Numbered from the stretch's first letter, positions 27,133 to 37,518 are shown. The stretch: 57,227 nt of DNA from Spirochaetota bacterium (GCA_031283155.1 JAITCI010000002.1:1-57227), one strand, 5' to 3'. A program made the numbers and translations. Notes: generated from the letters alone by a model not told the origin.

Positions 27133-27519
27133 GTACCGCCTTGAATTTTTATCCTCGGAAGGCCAGCGACCAGGGCTTTGCCTGCTTCCCCGGACGGGAT
27201 ACCCTTGGCACCCACAGGGTGTAAAGGCACAGGCGCACCCCTCGCCGCCAGGATGGCGATTTTGTCGAGGGGGCATTTGAACATTGAGGGCACGTCCGCC
27301 CCTGCGACAGGACGTCGTGTCCCGAGCTGCAACATGGCGAAGTGCCCTCGGGGTAATGTTGCAAGTCAGCGAGGGGCGTTCAGCCTGCTTGCACAACGCA
27401 TACCCTTGCCCGCGTTTATAACGATAGATCGCCCTTTTACTTTCTTGTACTGAAAGTAAAAGTTTATTGAATATATTTAACTTTTATTCCCGACTTGTAC
27501 GCAAACGGACAGGCGCAAT
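27133..27519. other. Non-coding gap after atpI
   Basis: No supported gene. Frames are open in places but low in complexity and without start signals. The right end holds the hairpin at 27434-27462 and then an AT-rich stretch upstream of the Fic gene. Confidence 0.5.
27434..27462 (+). terminator. Hairpin, possible terminator
   Basis: A perfect 11-bp stem CTTTTACTTTC/GAAAGTAAAAG with loop TTGTACT, followed by TTTATT. It could end the atpC-atpI transcript. The T tract is short and interrupted. Confidence 0.45.
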
Positions 27520-28674
27520 ATGCACAGAAAGCTACAAGGAACTTTGGTAAAATCGTCGCTGGCCGGCGGAGAACATTATTCCGCTTATGTTCCGCATCCC
27601 CTTCCGCCCGTTCCCGCCATTGATATGGCGGCAATCGCCGACTTGCTCGAAAAGGCGAATCTCGCCATCGGAGAACTGAACGGCGTGGCCGAATATGCGC
27701 CCGACCCGGATATAATCAACTATATGTATGTCCGGAAGGAAGCTGTTCTCTCTTCGCAAATCGAGGGAACGCAATCGACCCTCGACGACCTTCTTCGCTT
27801 CGAGGCCGGCGGCGCTATCGGAACGCCGGTTGACGATGTTGCCGAGGTGTCGAGCTATGTCGCCGCATTGATCCACGGTTTAACGCGGCTTGATGGAGGC
27901 TTCCCGATGTCGCTTCGCCTTATCCGCGAAATCCATAAAATTCTTCTTACGAACGCGCGCGGCATGAATAAAACGCCCGGCGAGTTCCGAACAAGCCAAA
28001 ACTGGATCGGCGGAACACGGCCGACGACCGCGCGGTTCGTTCCCGCCCCGCCCGATAAAGTCGCGGATTTGATGGGCGTCCTTGAAAAGTTCATGCACGC
28101 GGAAGATAAAATCCCGCTCCTTGTAAAAACAGCCCTTATTCATCAGCAATTTGAAACTATCCACCCGTTTCTTGACGGCAACGGGAGAACCGGCCGCCTG
28201 CTTATAACGCTGTATCTTTGCGATTGCGGATTCCTTAAATCGCCATTCCTGTATCTCTCGCTGTTCTTCAAACAGCACCGCGATTTGTATTACGACAAGT
28301 TGAACGAAATCCGTACAACGGGCGACTGGGAAGACTGGCTGAACTTCTTCCTTGAAGGCGTGGCGGAAACAGCGGCGGACGCGAAAAATACCCTCTTGAA
28401 AATCAGGAAAATGTTCGCTGATGACGAGGCGAAGGTTGCCGGTATAGGGAATGCCCGCAAGTCCGCCCAAGCGGTTTTCGCCGAGTTCAAAAAGAAACCT
28501 CTGCTTTCCATTACGGAAATAACAAAGCGGACGAAAGTTTCAAAGCCGACGGCGATAAGCGCGGTCAGGCGTTTGACAGACCTCGGTATCGTCAGGAATG
28601 TAAGCGAAAAAAAATGGGGGCAGATATACGCTTATGATGGATATACGAAACTGCTCACTCCCGGCGAAGAATAA
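27520..28674 (+). CDS. Fic-domain protein (AMPylator type) with N-terminal inhibitory motif and winged helix
   Basis: 384 residues. The Fic core motif HPFLDGNGRTGR is near residue 215 with all catalytic residues present. The N-terminal region carries SSQIEGTQST near residue 73, matching the (S/T)xxxE(G/N) inhibitory helix of class II Fic proteins, so it should be self-inhibited. The C-terminus (KPLLSITEITKRTKVSKPTAIS) is a winged helix. Such proteins transfer AMP from ATP to proteins and may regulate their own gene. No separate antitoxin is visible. The window gives no clue to the target. Confidence 0.92.
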   Translation: MHRKLQGTLVKSSLAGGEHYSAYVPHPLPPVPAIDMAAIADLLEKANLAIGELNGVAEYAPDPDIINYMYVRKEAVLSSQIEGTQSTLDDLLRFEAGGAIGTPVDDVAEVSSYVAALIHGLTRLDGGFPMSLRLIREIHKILLTNARGMNKTPGEFRTSQNWIGGTRPTTARFVPAPPDKVADLMGVLEKFMHAEDKIPLLVKTALIHQQFETIHPFLDGNGRTGRLLITLYLCDCGFLKSPFLYLSLFFKQHRDLYYDKLNEIRTTGDWEDWLNFFLEGVAETAADAKNTLLKIRKMFADDEAKVAGIGNARKSAQAVFAEFKKKPLLSITEITKRTKVSKPTAISAVRRLTDLGIVRNVSEKKWGQIYAYDGYTKLLTPGEE

Positions 28675-28733
28675 AAAGACGGGAAAAATGATGTATTATG
28701 GTGTATGCAAATTCACCCGGTAAGGAGTCCGTC

Positions 28734-31700
28734 ATGCCGAAAAAAACGCTTGCACTGATTTTTCCTTTTCTCTTCCTGTGCGGAGGCGGGCTCCTGGCCG
28801 CGCTCGCGGACGATATGCGCCTGGCCATGCAAAAGCGCGACTATGCGCAAGCCGTCGCCATGAGCGAGGGCGAAAAAAATCCCGATATCCTTTTATTCAG
28901 GGCGAACGCCCTGCGCTTTCAGGGAAAATTCGCGGAAGCCATCGAGGCATATACCCGCGTCCTCTCCGCCCGCAACGCGGTTAATGAACGCGCGAAGGCG
29001 AGCTACGGGAAAGCGCAAAGCCTTATAAGCCTGAAGCGCTTTGGCGAGGCGGCGGAGATCCTACAGGGCGAACTGGTACGGCTTGGCGAAACCGCGCGCG
29101 CGAGCGCGCAGGTACTCATCCTTATGAACATGGCGGACGAACTCTCCAGCCCGGATGAGGCCGGGGATACAAAACCCAACTACGCGCGCGCGATGGAACT
29201 CTATACCTCTGCGCTCGACTACGATAATCTGCCGGCGGATCTCCAGTACCGCCTGCGCGTCTCGCGCGCGAAATGCCGGATTGCGCTCAGAAATATGGCC
29301 GCCCTCAGAACGCAAAAAACAGAATTTGAGGATATGCTGGCAAAAACCCCCAGGGGCGATACGCGGCGGGACGCGGAGCTTCGCTACTACCTCGGCAAGA
29401 CGCAGCACCTTTTGGGGAATATGGACGCGGCGGAACACCATCTCGCGATAGCCGCGCGCGCATCCGCCGACGCCGGGCTTGCATTGCTTGCCGCCGACGC
29501 GCTTCTGGACGTGTTGATTTTTCCGCCTCCCAAGCCAACAGATATGCTGCGGAGTTCACCGCGTATTGTTATAGACAGAACCGCAATCCGGCGCGGCAGG
29601 ATCATCATGCGCGAGGTCATTGCGCGGAACCCAAAGGATCCGAAAAGCGGCGAACTCCTCTTTCGCGTGGGCAAAGCGGAGCGGGATGCCGATGACAACG
29701 CAAACGCGATTGCCTCATTCACGGAGTATGCGGCCAAGTGGCCTGACGCCGAGAACGCGCCCGAAGCCATTTGGCATATCGCGGAGCTGCAATTCAGTCA
29801 GAACCAGCACAGCGAAGCGATTCGCCTGCTCCGCGATCTCCTCGCGAAATATCCGGGCAGCAAATTCTGGCAGCAGGCGCAGGCGCTGATCATCCGCGCG
29901 GAGTACGATGAGGCCGGCCGCGCCTACGCAAACGAAGACTATGCCCAGGCCGAGCACCTCTGGACGGGCTTCATCGCGCGCTATCCGCTTGATGAGAACG
30001 CGCCGGTTGCGGGCCTCCGCGCCGGGTACTGCATGGAGCAGCGCAAGGAAAAAGAGCGCGCCGTTATATGGTGGGACGAGGTGTACAGGCGCTGGCCGCA
30101 GAACGAAAGCGGCAAGGACGCGAGTTATCAGGCCGCGCGCATCCTGGCCGACGATCTCGATAATTACGACAAGGCCATCATTTTTTTGCAGCGAATCAAA
30201 TCGGGAGCATGGGAGAATGCCGCCCAGGCGCGCATAGCCGAACTGAATACGGAGTTCCTCTCGCTCTCCACGGAGAAAATTTTTACCGAAAAAACGCCCG
30301 TATCGCTTGCCCTGAAAACGCGCAACGTGGAAAAATTACGGGTACGGATGTACAAACTTGACAGCGAAGCCTGTTTCCGCGCGCAGGGAAATTTGAGCGG
30401 CGTCGAAAACATCGACGTTGATCTGATCGCGCCGGACAGGGAATTTATCCATACCGTCGCGGACTATACAAAACACCGCCTGTCCGCCGCCCGCCTCCCC
30501 ATTGAAATTACGGACGCCGGAAGCTGGGTCGTGCAAATCGCGAGCGATACCCTGCAGGCCTCCACCCTGCTTGTTATAAGCGATATAGCGCTGGTCGCGC
30601 GCGCTTCGCAGGGGCGGGTGTTTGTGCACACAAGCTCCCTCGCGAGCGGCCGGGCGCGTCCGGGCGTTTCGATCCTTATAGCAAACGGAACCGCGATCAT
30701 CGCATCGGGCGAGACAGCCGCCGACGGCAGCTTTACATACACGGGGGAGGATGAGCAGGCGGCGGGCATGATCTCCGTTTTCGCGAAACAGGGCGATCAT
30801 ATCGCGGCAGTCTCCCCGGGCTGGTTCGACCAAACCTACAAGATGGTGCCGGAACTGCGCTCGCATCTTGTATGCGACCGGCAGGCCTATCGCGCGGGCG
30901 ACACCATACGCTTTCGCGTAACCCTCCGGCTGCGCGACGCTTTTGGATCTTTTACCCTGCCCGTAGACGAATATGCGCTCACCCTGACTTCGCCCTCGGG
31001 ACAGACCATCCTGAAGAAAACAGTCCGCACGGACGAATTCGGAACGATACACGATGAGGCCAGACTGGACGCGGCGGAACCGCCGGGCAACTGTACTCTG
31101 CTGCTTACCGCAAATACCGACAGCAAAATAAACGCGCGGCACGCCATTCGCGTAGAGCAGTACCAGCCGAAAGAGACCGAGGTGCGCTTTACCCAAACGC
31201 CGCTTGTCCCGCTCCCGGGCGATACCATCAGAATCACCGCGAGCGTCACGCATCTCTTCGGGCTTGCGGCGGGCGGGCGCGAGGTACTCTGGCGCGCGGG
31301 GCAGGAAGACTGGCAAAGCGGCATAACCGACGCCGCAGGGGTACTGCCGATCAGCATCGAGAGCGGCGAGCGCTCCGGCAGCAGACCCATTTGGGTAAGC
31401 GTACAACCCTCATGGGAGAACAGGGAATACAGGCATCAGATTCAATTCGCGCAGAACGATTTTTCGCTTGAACTCCGCGCGCTGCGCCCCATCTGGCTCG
31501 AGAACGAAAAACCGAAACTCACGGTTACGGTTACGCCCATCTTAGGCGCGGACGCCGTCCGCAAGATCAGCATCCAGGCAGAACGCATCGGCGCGCGGCA
31601 GACACAGGAAATAACGAAAAGAGAGATCAGCACGGACGCGCAGGGTAAAGCGAGTATCGAACTCCCGAGCCTGCCCTCCGGCGAATACGCGATCACCGCG

Positions 31701-34700
31701 AGCGCCCTCGCCAAAAACGGCGAGAGAATCGAGTCCGGCCTCCGGATAGTCAGCAGCGGCGCGCAGGATCCGAACAAGATATATATTCTTTCCGACGCGG
31801 AAGAACTGGAGAGCGGGCGCGAGGCGCGCGTGCGCGTCTTTTCGCGGCTGGAACGCGCCCAAACAGCGCTCGTGAGTTACGAGAGCCATCGTATGCTGCG
31901 GCAGCAGAGCGTTCTTCTGCCGCTGGGCGCTTCGACCATCAGCCTGACGCCGGGCGAGGAATTCGCGCCGCGTTTTCGTATGACGATTGACGCCGCGACT
32001 GCGGACGGCTTCCATACCGCAAACGCGGAATTTGCGCTTAAGCACAAACTGGAGATAGAACTGAACACCGGCAGGGCGAAACCGGAACCCGGCATGACTG
32101 TGCCGCTCGCGATCAGCGCGAAAACGTCCGACGGGCGGGGTAGGCGCGCGAGCATATTCCTGTTTGTGATCGACGACGCGATCTACTCCGCCGTACAGAA
32201 CACGCAGCCCGATATTATCGCGAGCTTCTTCCCCGAGTACGCGCTCGCGGACGCGCGCTCCGCATCCTTCACGCCCTTTGCGTATACCGCAAGCACTGCG
32301 GGGCGCGACAAGAATATCGCGGCGCTCGAGAGACAACGCGCGGATGAAGAGTTCAAGAGAAAAGCGCCGATGGAAGAGGATTTTGCGCTTGACCGCAATG
32401 AGAGTCTGGAATTTGGCCGGAGCAGACTGGCCGCCGGCACGACGCTCGCGGAAATGGATCTTGCGAAGGGGGGCGGCGACGGTTCCGGCGGGGACGACGG
32501 CAGCGCGCCTGATACGGTACTCGCCTTTCTGTCCGCCCATGCTTTCTTCCAAAACGCGGTTATCACGGACGCGAACGGAAACGCAAATGTGAACATTCCG
32601 CTGCCGAATATGCCCACGCGCTGGCGCATCGTCGCCTGCGCTGCGGATACATCTTCCCACTTCGGGAATGCCGACAAAACTATGGATGCCGTCGGCGAAA
32701 GTTTTGCGAAAATCAGCCCGCCGGAAGGGATACGCGCGGGAGATACGGTTCGCATTCCGGTACGGCTCGCGCGCATATCTGCGGCAAGCAGGGGAACCCT
32801 CGCCTGGAGTATCGAGGACGCGGAGCGAAAGAGCATCGCAAGCGGCAGCCTCCCCTATGATCTCCGAACCGCCGGTTCGACCGAGGTATATATTCCGTTT
32901 ACCGCGCGCGCGGCGGGAGAGTATTTCGTCCGAACCACAACCCCCGGATTCGCCGCGGCAGCGGCAATCAGCGTACTCCCGTCGGAAGAGAAGCGCGTAA
33001 TCGGCGCGTCAGGCCTGGTGCAGAGCGCATGGCAAAAGGAGATCAAATATACAGCGGGAAGCAAAAACAGGATTCTTACCATCCGCGTCGGTTCCCCGGA
33101 GGCGATCCTGGAAGCCAACCCGCCCTTTATCGGGATGGGAAGCCTTTCCGGAGAAATTGCGCAGCTTGTGCGCAGCATCGCCGCCCTGGAGTACCAAAAG
33201 GCGATCAGACCGGATGGGGCTACTCTGCCGGGCAATCAGAGCGCGGCGCGGATATCTTCAGCGCTGGAGCATTTTGCGGTGTTGCAGCAAACGGAGTGGA
33301 GGCGTACCCCTCCGCCCGCATCTGATCTGGCCTGGCTTGGCTTTGCCCTCCAGGAAAGCCGCGCTATAGGGATTTCCCCAAGCGCGCCCCTTTCCTCCTG
33401 GGTGCGTACCATGCTCGAAAGGGTATTTGCGGAATCGGAGAGCATCGAGGTAAAGGCGCTCGCGCTCTTTGGGCTTGCGGGCGCAGGGGAAAATTCCTTT
33501 GCCTGGATGAACCGGCTCTATCGCGACCGCGAGACCCTCGAAAATCGTGAACTCGCTCTGCTTGCCCTGGCTATCCACGCGGGCGCGAACAGCCGCGCCG
33601 ACATGACCTCGGTACTGGCCGATCAGTTGGCGGCGCGGTTCAAGCGCGAAAATGGACAGGCCAGTCTTTCGGGCACAGGTATATCGCGTTCACGCTTCCT
33701 GAGTCAGCCGAGTTCGGCCACCGCGCTCGGCGCATTGGCGCTTATAAGTATTGCGCCGGATGACGCGCAAAAACGCGCGGTAGTCGGCGAGGCGCTTGCG
33801 TGGCTGAACGCCGACGCCGTTTTTGGCTGCTGGCGGATTCCGGCAGAGAATGGGCTGATCCCGCTTGTGCATGCGCGTTACCTCAAATCGGAGACCGCCG
33901 CGAATATCTGGCAGGCGTATGTACGCTTAAACGGACAGAACGCCGGCGTTTTGAGAAATCTGTCGAATATGTCCGTTATCACTGTGCGGGACGCCGATCT
34001 CGCGGCGGATACCGCGAGGGTCGAGATATCGCTCGATGGACGGGGCGCGTGCTTCGTACTGCTCGAGAGCGAGGAAACCCTGCCGCAAGAAGCGCGTCCG
34101 CAAAATGATTTTCAGGGGAGCTTCGAGCTTCGCCTGCTGCACCCCCCCTATATCTTCGAGGGGAGGGCGCTTGATCGCGGCATGAGCATCGCGCAAAGCG
34201 CGGCGGACGCCCCAAAAAATGAACTGAGACGCATCGCGCGCGGAAAGCGTTTTGATATCGAGATGGAGATATCGGCCAGCGAGGATATTGAGGATAATGT
34301 GGTCTGCGCGGAACTTGCCCTGCCTGCGGGCTGCGCGCTCCTTCCCGATTCCGGCAGCGCAAAGAACGCCATCTACCGCGAGACCGCCCCCGGGATCGCG
34401 CGCTACCTGATTCCCGTTATTCCCGGGCAAAAAAAGATCATCATCCGGGAATCCGTCACCGCGAATACAGAGGGCGAGTTCAGCTTCCCCGGAGCGCGGT
34501 GTTATCCGCTTGCCCTGCCCTGGAAACGGACGACGACCAACGCGCGCAGGTTAAGCGTCCTCTCCGCAGAAGCGGACACCCAGGCCGATTACGTTTTCTC
34601 GGCGGATGAACTCTTCACGCTGGGCAAAATTTATTACGAGAGGGCGGACTACGCGCGCGCGTCCAAAATGCTTGAGGAATGCATGGCGCGCTGGCCGATC

Positions 34701-36326
34701 AAAGCCATTCCGGCGCGCAGCATCACCGAGATGCTCCTCGACATAGCCATTCGCGAAAACAACGCGCGCGAGATCGTCCGGCTCTTCGAGAGCCTGAAAG
34801 AGCGGTACAGCGATTATATCATTTCACTCCCGCAGGCCGAACTGGTGGCGAAAGCCTATACCCGGCTCGGCGAACTGGAACGCGCCTGCCAGGTACTGGA
34901 CGGCGTCATCGAAGCGCGCTTTGTGCGCGAGTCCGCCGTGAGCGGCGCGCTCCTCTCGGTCGGGAAGATCCGCGAGGCCAGTGAATTTTTGCGCGCGCTT
35001 GTCCGCGAATACCCCGACGGCAACGAAGAACTCGCGGCCCTCGCGTCGCTCGCCCAGCAGCTCTTCCCGCTTGCGGCTACCCGCGCGGCGCTTGGCCAAA
35101 GCGGGCAAAACCTGACCAAAGATTGGCTCTATGCCGAGAGCTTCGCGATGTTTGACGAGGTACTCGCCGCCCTGCCCGAAACGCTGCTCGCCCAGGAGGC
35201 GGCCTTCACAAAAGCAACCTTCCTGTTCGAGCTGGAGCGCTATGCCGAAGTGATGGAGCACACCCAAAACGCGCTCGCGGCTTACACCAATTCACATTTC
35301 AAAGATTCCTTCGAATACCTCTGCGCCGGCGCTCTGTTTTTTGAGCAGCGTTTTGAGGAGGCGGGCAAAGCCTGCCTCGCGCTTGCGGAATCGCGCTATC
35401 CCCAGTTAAATGGCGGCGAGGGCGCAAGCCGCTACCGCGATTACGCTCTTTTTATGCTGGCAAAGATCAGGCACAGCGAACAGCGCTACGATGAGGCGAT
35501 GCGGCTCTACGATCAAATCAAGTACCGCTTCCGCGACGCGCGGAACAGCATGGATTATCTCAAAAACAAATATATCTCTCTTCCCGAGATCACCCGCATC
35601 ATCCCGGGCGAAGAGGCAAAGCTGCGCATCGAGTCGCGCAATATTCAAAAAGCCTCTCTCGAATTATATAAGGTCGATTTCCTTATCCTTTGCCTCAAGC
35701 AGCGGGATCTCACCACCGTGCGGGACGTCAATCTTCGCGGAATCCGCCCGAGCCTGAGTACCCAGATATCGCTTGGCGATGGACAGGATGGCATGACTGC
35801 GGTTCACGAAACGATGATCCCGCTGCCGCCGGAGGAGTCCGGGGCGTGGCTGATCGTCGTCAAGGGAGACGGGTTCCAGCAATCCGGCATGATCATCCGC
35901 AGTAATCTTGTTCTGGACAGCATGATCATGGAAGACGGCACCATCCGCGCGAGCGCGCATGATCGTGTGAGCAAAAAGCCGCTCCAGGGCGTGTCCGTCC
36001 GCTTCATTCCGGCGGGCGGCGATACGGCAATAACAGTCGCAACCGATCCGCGCGGTATCGCCGAGGGCCGCATGGCGGGCGTAATGACCATCGCCGCCGA
36101 ATATAACGGAGAGTACGCCTTCCGGCGGATCGGGCAGCCGGGCATCGTACAACTGCCGCGCCCCCGCCCCGCCGTCAAAGCGGACGAGTCCTACGGCTAT
36201 AAAGAGGAAGCCATGGAAGAGGTTATGGAGTACCGAAACACGCTCCAGCAGGAAAACCGCGAGCGCTGGCAGAACAACCAAATGACGGAACATCAGGGAC
36301 TGGAACTCCGCAATCTGAAGTGGTAA
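28734..36326 (+). CDS. Giant alpha-2-macroglobulin-like protein flanked by TPR arrays, no thioester
   Basis: 2530 residues. The start MPKKTLALIF is set by TAAGGAGT 7 bases upstream. A signal peptide (possibly with lipobox FLFLC, otherwise cleaved near ALA) leads to TPR-like repeats (about 25-500), macroglobulin beta domains (510-1220), a Gly/Asp-rich bait-like loop near 1245, the A2M domain (NIPLPNMPTRWRIVA, about 1280), and the alpha-helical ring. The thioester site expected as CxEQ near 1465 reads GMGSLSGEIAQ, so covalent trapping is lost. Further TPRs (about 1950-2280) and a macroglobulin-like end domain follow, repeating the N-terminal layout. It is probably periplasmic, by family a protease trap or envelope protector. 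The usual partner pbpC is not nearby. Confidence 0.88.
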   Translation: MPKKTLALIFPFLFLCGGGLLAALADDMRLAMQKRDYAQAVAMSEGEKNPDILLFRANALRFQGKFAEAIEAYTRVLSARNAVNERAKASYGKAQSLISLKRFGEAAEILQGELVRLGETARASAQVLILMNMADELSSPDEAGDTKPNYARAMELYTSALDYDNLPADLQYRLRVSRAKCRIALRNMAALRTQKTEFEDMLAKTPRGDTRRDAELRYYLGKTQHLLGNMDAAEHHLAIAARASADAGLALLAADALLDVLIFPPPKPTDMLRSSPRIVIDRTAIRRGRIIMREVIARNPKDPKSGELLFRVGKAERDADDNANAIASFTEYAAKWPDAENAPEAIWHIAELQFSQNQHSEAIRLLRDLLAKYPGSKFWQQAQALIIRAEYDEAGRAYANEDYAQAEHLWTGFIARYPLDENAPVAGLRAGYCMEQRKEKERAVIWWDEVYRRWPQNESGKDASYQAARILADDLDNYDKAIIFLQRIKSGAWENAAQARIAELNTEFLSLSTEKIFTEKTPVSLALKTRNVEKLRVRMYKLDSEACFRAQGNLSGVENIDVDLIAPDREFIHTVADYTKHRLSAARLPIEITDAGSWVVQIASDTLQASTLLVISDIALVARASQGRVFVHTSSLASGRARPGVSILIANGTAIIASGETAADGSFTYTGEDEQAAGMISVFAKQGDHIAAVSPGWFDQTYKMVPELRSHLVCDRQAYRAGDTIRFRVTLRLRDAFGSFTLPVDEYALTLTSPSGQTILKKTVRTDEFGTIHDEARLDAAEPPGNCTLLLTANTDSKINARHAIRVEQYQPKETEVRFTQTPLVPLPGDTIRITASVTHLFGLAAGGREVLWRAGQEDWQSGITDAAGVLPISIESGERSGSRPIWVSVQPSWENREYRHQIQFAQNDFSLELRALRPIWLENEKPKLTVTVTPILGADAVRKISIQAERIGARQTQEITKREISTDAQGKASIELPSLPSGEYAITASALAKNGERIESGLRIVSSGAQDPNKIYILSDAEELESGREARVRVFSRLERAQTALVSYESHRMLRQQSVLLPLGASTISLTPGEEFAPRFRMTIDAATADGFHTANAEFALKHKLEIELNTGRAKPEPGMTVPLAISAKTSDGRGRRASIFLFVIDDAIYSAVQNTQPDIIASFFPEYALADARSASFTPFAYTASTAGRDKNIAALERQRADEEFKRKAPMEEDFALDRNESLEFGRSRLAAGTTLAEMDLAKGGGDGSGGDDGSAPDTVLAFLSAHAFFQNAVITDANGNANVNIPLPNMPTRWRIVACAADTSSHFGNADKTMDAVGESFAKISPPEGIRAGDTVRIPVRLARISAASRGTLAWSIEDAERKSIASGSLPYDLRTAGSTEVYIPFTARAAGEYFVRTTTPGFAAAAAISVLPSEEKRVIGASGLVQSAWQKEIKYTAGSKNRILTIRVGSPEAILEANPPFIGMGSLSGEIAQLVRSIAALEYQKAIRPDGATLPGNQSAARISSALEHFAVLQQTEWRRTPPPASDLAWLGFALQESRAIGISPSAPLSSWVRTMLERVFAESESIEVKALALFGLAGAGENSFAWMNRLYRDRETLENRELALLALAIHAGANSRADMTSVLADQLAARFKRENGQASLSGTGISRSRFLSQPSSATALGALALISIAPDDAQKRAVVGEALAWLNADAVFGCWRIPAENGLIPLVHARYLKSETAANIWQAYVRLNGQNAGVLRNLSNMSVITVRDADLAADTARVEISLDGRGACFVLLESEETLPQEARPQNDFQGSFELRLLHPPYIFEGRALDRGMSIAQSAADAPKNELRRIARGKRFDIEMEISASEDIEDNVVCAELALPAGCALLPDSGSAKNAIYRETAPGIARYLIPVIPGQKKIIIRESVTANTEGEFSFPGARCYPLALPWKRTTTNARRLSVLSAEADTQADYVFSADELFTLGKIYYERADYARASKMLEECMARWPIKAIPARSITEMLLDIAIRENNAREIVRLFESLKERYSDYIISLPQAELVAKAYTRLGELERACQVLDGVIEARFVRESAVSGALLSVGKIREASEFLRALVREYPDGNEELAALASLAQQLFPLAATRAALGQSGQNLTKDWLYAESFAMFDEVLAALPETLLAQEAAFTKATFLFELERYAEVMEHTQNALAAYTNSHFKDSFEYLCAGALFFEQRFEEAGKACLALAESRYPQLNGGEGASRYRDYALFMLAKIRHSEQRYDEAMRLYDQIKYRFRDARNSMDYLKNKYISLPEITRIIPGEEAKLRIESRNIQKASLELYKVDFLILCLKQRDLTTVRDVNLRGIRPSLSTQISLGDGQDGMTAVHETMIPLPPEESGAWLIVVKGDGFQQSGMIIRSNLVLDSMIMEDGTIRASAHDRVSKKPLQGVSVRFIPAGGDTAITVATDPRGIAEGRMAGVMTIAAEYNGEYAFRRIGQPGIVQLPRPRPAVKADESYGYKEEAMEEVMEYRNTLQQENRERWQNNQMTEHQGLELRNLKW

Positions 36327-36386
36327 GGTACTCACACGACGTGAGTACCCCGCAAAGTGCCTGGATGGCACGGTATTTTTGCGGGG
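36327..36386 (+). terminator. Two hairpins after the giant gene
   Basis: First: GGTACTCAC, loop ACGAC, GTGAGTACC (36327-36349), starting directly at the stop codon. Second: CCCCGCAAA-GTGCC, loop TGGAT, GGCAC then TTTGCGGGG (36348-36386). There is no terminal T tract, so a 3'-end stabiliser is as likely as a terminator. Confidence 0.5.
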
Positions 36387-36401
36387 CAGCGCGTACAGTG
36401 C

Positions 36402-36610
36402 TTAGGGCGTGTCCCTAAAGTGTTTTTTTCGTCATTGTTTATGCCCCCAGTGGGTACGAGGCGTAGCCGATACCCACTGGGTACAAGCGCAATCCATGTA
36501 AAAATGTTCCCCCTGGATTGCTTCACCGCTCACGCGGCTCGCAATGACACAGGAGAGTTTCTCGTGGGTGGCGACAATGGTAGCCAAAGAGTACGTTAGG
36601 GACATACCCT
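36402..36610. repeat. MITE-like element, copy 2
   Basis: The left end TTAGGG-CGTGT-CCCTAA is identical to copy 1 at 13384. The right end TTAGGG-ACATA-CCCT is slightly worn. The inside carries GTCATTG, GGATTGCTTC and GCAATGAC, with a central part inverted relative to copy 1. 209 bp, no coding capacity. Confidence 0.75.
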
Positions 36611-36628
36611 GGTGTGTCTGTACAATCC

Positions 36629-36644
36629 GTAGTATATTTGCGTA
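36629..36644 (+). promoter_or_regulatory. Upstream element shared with thioredoxin
   Basis: GTAGTATATTTGCGTA, identical to 1361-1376, here 31 bases before the membrane-protein start and just outside the MITE-like element. It is inside a short imperfect palindrome (CCGTA...TACGG). Confidence 0.4.
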
Positions 36645-36675
36645 TACGGTAATTTGAATGATTATGGAGAAACCC

Positions 36676-37518
36676 ATGGTTATCGCCAATAAAGCCATCA
36701 TTCCATCCATTGATCTGGGTTTGGGGGCGCTCCCGCTCTATATTTTGCTTTTTGCTTTTGCGTTCAGCCTGGTCATGTTTCTGCGCCGCGCGATCCGCGA
36801 CAGCAGCGTTCAGGATCACCGCATTCTGTTTTTGGTGACGTTCATTGCGCTTGCCGCAGTCATCGTGTACGCCTTTACCGCAGGCTGCGCCCATCTTTTC
36901 AGCCAGAGCTTCACCTGGATTCTGCTGCTCATCTTTATGGCGGTCTCATTTTTGCTTCAGATATTCAAGCGCGCCTTCGGCAGCCTGCTTGTTTGCTGCT
37001 GCGTACTCCTCATCCTGGCCGTCGTGCTTTTCATCCGCAGTCTGACCGCATTCACCGGACGCACCCTGATCGCGAATATCCATGCCATAACGGCGGACGG
37101 CAAGGAGATGCACCTGTTGGTGGAACCGCGGAACGGCTCATTGCCCGGGCAGGAAGAGGCCTTTTCGGTCGCGATGCAGGGCGACCATTTTGGATTATTC
37201 GTATACCAAATTATCTTTGACGACGCGGCTGTTTTTCTGGGCGCAAAAACGCGCTACGCCTGGCTCGGCATGACCTCGTTTGAGAGCATCTTCACCCAAA
37301 AGGATAAATATCTCTTCCCGGACGCCCTTTCGCGCGCCGCCCTTTTTGATACCCTCGAACGCCGCGAACTCACCCTCCCCTTCGTGCGCAGTGTGCAGGC
37401 GGATATCGCGATTAAAGCCGCGCGCCCCAAAATGCGCTACGCGGTGTGGATCGAGAACGACGGGGGCGTTACCATAACAAGCCTCGGCGAAGAAGAAGAG
37501 CCCGAACCAAAAAAGTAA
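36676..37518 (+). CDS. Hypothetical membrane protein, 280 residues
   Basis: No family recognised. Four hydrophobic helices fill the first 125 residues (for example LPLYILLFAFAFSLVMFL, ILFLVTFIALAAVIVYAF, WILLLIFMAVSFLLQIF, LLVCCCVLLILAVVLFI). A soluble domain of about 150 residues with mixed strands and an acidic tail (GEEEEPEPKK) follows. The ATG at 36676 was preferred because TATGGAGAAACCC places a ribosome binding site before it. An in-frame ATG lies at 36658. The soluble part may face the periplasm or cytoplasm. Confidence 0.65.
   Translation: MVIANKAIIPSIDLGLGALPLYILLFAFAFSLVMFLRRAIRDSSVQDHRILFLVTFIALAAVIVYAFTAGCAHLFSQSFTWILLLIFMAVSFLLQIFKRAFGSLLVCCCVLLILAVVLFIRSLTAFTGRTLIANIHAITADGKEMHLLVEPRNGSLPGQEEAFSVAMQGDHFGLFVYQIIFDDAAVFLGAKTRYAWLGMTSFESIFTQKDKYLFPDALSRAALFDTLERRELTLPFVRSVQADIAIKAARPKMRYAVWIENDGGVTITSLGEEEEPEPKK

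Noticed and set aside
27133-27519. Subunit K of the V-ATPase or a pseudogene of it after atpI
   Set aside because: No frame gives two hydrophobic helices or the Gly-rich K-subunit pattern. The frames are low-complexity.
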